Assembly (NCBI RefSeq): GCF_024494695.1
Contig: NZ_JANHDP010000007.1
Coordinates: forward strand, 192,462-256,461
Direction of reading: 5' to 3'
Origin: Natronoarchaeum rubrum
Lineage (GTDB): Archaea; Halobacteriota; Halobacteria; Halobacteriales; Natronoarchaeaceae
DNA: 64,000 nucleotides
Position numbers and translations under genes: made by a program. The notes beneath the pieces are model-generated. The model saw only the letters and a list, made by a program, of their open reading frames with translations, was not told the origin of the DNA and did not search any database. Each line of letters opens with the position of its first letter. Positions within the stretch are counted from its first letter, which is position 1. Shown here piece by piece: positions 62,034 to 64,000 of this stretch.

Positions 62034-63780
62034 CAGTATCCCCCAAGTCAAATCCCTCGAAGACGCCCTTGTTGAAGTCCTCGAGTTTGTCAGCGAGGTC
62101 GCGCTGTTCCTGCAGATCGATCGCCATCGCGTCGAAGTCGTTCTCCAGTTCGACCTCCGAATCTGCCGAGACCAGCCGTTCGAACACTTCGTCCTCGAAG
62201 TTGCGCCCCGTCTCTTCCAGTCGAGTCAGAATCTCGCTCAGCTCGCCGACCGACTGTTGAAACAGGTCGATCTTGTGGTAGAGCCGCTCCAGTACGTACT
62301 CCTCGATGGTGTCCTCCAGCGCGATATTGAACACGTAGACCTCGCGTTCCTGCCCAATGCGATGGATACGACCGATGCGTTGCTCAACCTTCATCGGATT
62401 CCAGGGCAGATCGTAGTTGACCATCACGTTGCAGAACTGGAGATTCCGGCCCTCGTTCATGGCGTCTGTCGAGACGAGAACCCCGCCCTCCTCCTCGAAC
62501 CGTTCGACGATTTCCTCCTTCTCGTCGCTGCTGTGCCCGCCGTGGAAGGGATGAGTTGTGTAGCCCTGGTCAGCGAATGTCTCAATCAGTTTCTGTTGGG
62601 TCGCCCGGAACTGGGTGAACACGATTACTCGACCCTTGTCCACGCGTTCCCGTGCCTCACTGGTAATACGCTGGACGCTCTCCAACTTCGTCGGCGTCTC
62701 CACCGCGTCGACGCAGTCGAGAATTCGATTGAGCTGGTCGGCATGAGGGACGACCTGACCGTCTTCGACATCGAGCTGTCGCTCCACAGTCTGCTTAAGT
62801 GCTTCAGGACTGCTGACGACCTCCTTCTGAAGGGTCATCAGGACGAGCTTCTGACCTTGATCCTCGCCATAGGCCATACGAACGTAGTCAGTCACGGCTT
62901 GGTAGAGGTCTTGCTCTGCCGGCGAGGGGTCGAAGGTACGCGTCGTGACGTTACGTGGCGTGAAGTCGATGTCCGTCTCATCGCGACGATTGCGGATCAT
63001 CACCTTCCGGAGACGGTTCTGGAGTTCGTTTCGGTTGACCAGCGTCTCCTGGGACTTGTTGACGAAGTAGTTGTGGAACGCCTCACGCGTCCCGAACAGT
63101 CCCGGTCGAAGCAAAGAGATGATATTGTAGAGGTCGGTGACATCGTTCTGGATGGGTGTTGCGGTGAGGAAGAACGCGTAGTCGTACGAGAGCTTCTCTA
63201 AGAGCTCATAGCGGTCGGTGTCTTCGTTCTTCACATAATGAGCCTCGTCCAGCACGAGGACGTCCCAGTCGCGGGCGAGGACGGTCGAGCGGTGGCGGTC
63301 GCTCTTGGCGGTGTCGATGCTGGCGATGACGTGGTCGTGGGCGTCGAAGCCAGCGAAGTCGTCGTCGTAGTTGCAGGTGAAGTCGAGGCCGAACTTCTCC
63401 AGCATCTCGCCCTGCCACTGCTGGGCGAGTTGTGCCGGCGTGAGAATCAGCACCGCGTCGTCAGTGCCGCGATAGTGCATTTCCTTGAGAATCATCCCGA
63501 CTTCGATGGTCTTCCCGAGTCCGACCTCGTCGGCCAGGAGTGCCTTGCCATCCATCTCGAAGAGGGCGCGGTGGGCGGCGTCAACCTGGTGTTCGAGGAG
63601 TTTGACGTTCTCCTCGTCGAGGTGCGAGAGCGAACGGAGTTCGGAATCTGGCTGGCCAGCTTGGAGTCGGTTCGCCTGAACGGAAAGGAGATGTTCAACA
63701 AGGGAAGAGGACTCTCCAGCGTCAGATAGTAACGTATCCTCGTGGCGGAACTCGACCTCCACGAGATTCTCTCTCGACAT
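62026..63780 (-). CDS. SNF2/RapA-like DEAH-box helicase
   Basis: A 584-residue SWI2/SNF2-type ATPase. Motif I is LLADEVGLGKTIEVGMIL, Ia VLILTPAQLAQQW, II VLVLDEAHYVKNE, III FFLTATPIQND, V VLVSTDAMNEGRNLQ and VI EQRIGRIHRIGQ. These give a complete double-RecA motor that moves along DNA or strips proteins from it. Its size and motifs are like RapA/DrmD-type helicases found in defence systems such as DISARM, but no DISARM companions are visible here. The ATG is at 63780 and a possible GGAGGTG lies about 25 bases upstream. It is the first gene of the coupled pair. Confidence 0.9.
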   Translation of the reverse strand: MSRENLVEVEFRHEDTLLSDAGESSSLVEHLLSVQANRLQAGQPDSELRSLSHLDEENVKLLEHQVDAAHRALFEMDGKALLADEVGLGKTIEVGMILKEMHYRGTDDAVLILTPAQLAQQWQGEMLEKFGLDFTCNYDDDFAGFDAHDHVIASIDTAKSDRHRSTVLARDWDVLVLDEAHYVKNEDTDRYELLEKLSYDYAFFLTATPIQNDVTDLYNIISLLRPGLFGTREAFHNYFVNKSQETLVNRNELQNRLRKVMIRNRRDETDIDFTPRNVTTRTFDPSPAEQDLYQAVTDYVRMAYGEDQGQKLVLMTLQKEVVSSPEALKQTVERQLDVEDGQVVPHADQLNRILDCVDAVETPTKLESVQRITSEARERVDKGRVIVFTQFRATQQKLIETFADQGYTTHPFHGGHSSDEKEEIVERFEEEGGVLVSTDAMNEGRNLQFCNVMVNYDLPWNPMKVEQRIGRIHRIGQEREVYVFNIALEDTIEEYVLERLYHKIDLFQQSVGELSEILTRLEETGRNFEDEVFERLVSADSEVELENDFDAMAIDLQEQRDLADKLEDFNKGVFEGFDLGDTDD

Positions 63781-64000
63781 CTGCTTCCATCATTCCATCG
63801 GAGGTGTTTCTATGTTTCCCCTGGCTGAAGTTCGTCCATTGCGGCGGGTTGAACAACTGGAGATGTTCGCGTTGGTCGTGTTCAGATAAGCTGATTCCAT
63901 GCAAATGCGAACGATCTGAGCCACTGATCAGCAGTTTCTGCTTTGGCGTGGCTAAAGCTATTACTAAACGAAGAGGTTCGTCGTTTTAGTTCTCGAAAGG
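63781..64000. other. Upstream region of the helicase gene; no gene
   Basis: The last 220 bases show no convincing gene. An imperfect inverted repeat (ACTAAACGA at 63963-63971 and TCGTCGTTTTAGT at 63978-63990) lies near the right edge and could be a regulatory site or part of a structure outside the window. The window ends here. Confidence 0.35.

Noticed and set aside
60166..63780. Assignment of the helicase module to DISARM
   Set aside because: Only the SNF2 helicase resembles DrmD; no DrmA, DrmB, DrmC or methyltransferase gene lies nearby in the window.

Overview
The window comes from a haloarchaeon (class Halobacteria; genus not resolved). The proteins are strongly acidic, the left part is very GC-rich with G/C-ending codons, and many starts are leaderless with a TATA box about 25-31 bases upstream. 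The gene set is also haloarchaeal: a TRAM-containing aIF2-beta, Bat/HTH_10 regulators, archaeal CobY, CbiZ, amphi-Trp and DUF7563-type small proteins. No tRNA, rRNA or CRISPR array was found.

Bases 1 to about 27.6 kb are ordinary, dense chromosomal sequence. They hold a rhodanese/metallo-beta-lactamase sulfur enzyme (cut by the window edge), a ferritin-like protein, a PEBP protein, an enolase-superfamily sugar-acid dehydratase and aIF2-beta. Next comes a tightly overlapping nine-gene cobalamin salvage and late-assembly operon on the minus strand, read from 15.2 down to 6.8 kb: HAD phosphatase, cbiB, cobS, cobY, cobT, cobD, cbiZ, cobA, cbiP. Together they amidate, adenosylate and remodel cobinamide/cobyric acid, make the aminopropanol linker, activate it to the GDP form and join it to the lower-ligand nucleotide. 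A MinD-like ATPase pair, Bat-type regulators, an FAD monooxygenase, an ABC exporter, an EamA transporter and an aldehyde dehydrogenase follow.

At about 27.64 kb the character changes sharply. A stand-alone TnpB element is followed by lower-GC DNA with wide gaps, gene remnants and small orphan genes, and this continues to the right edge. This accessory region holds two types of tyrosine recombinase (one with a translationally coupled partner gene), a very large VirD4/HerA-like DNA-transfer ATPase, an Mrr-like nuclease with a C-terminal PH-like domain, an EVE-like protein, a large pentapeptide-repeat membrane protein, several secreted or lipid-anchored proteins (ComEC-like hydrolase, beta-propeller, excalibur), an HNH nuclease, an RPA-like OB-fold protein, a candidate toxin-antitoxin pair, a frameshifted DUF4209-like gene and an SNF2 helicase module. 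It reads as an integrative/conjugative element or defence island that extends beyond the window; no attachment sites could be defined.

The most unusual structure is a family of three 100-160 bp elements bounded by inverted repeats (about 41.5, 53.0 and 55.6 kb). They share an inner core, and two of them bracket a lipoprotein gene and an HNH nuclease gene. Other points for follow-up are the recombinase pair behind a perfect 10-bp palindrome, the SNF2/coiled-coil/233-aa module, the nuclease-PH fusion, and an 82-codon frame interrupted by two nearby TGA codons.
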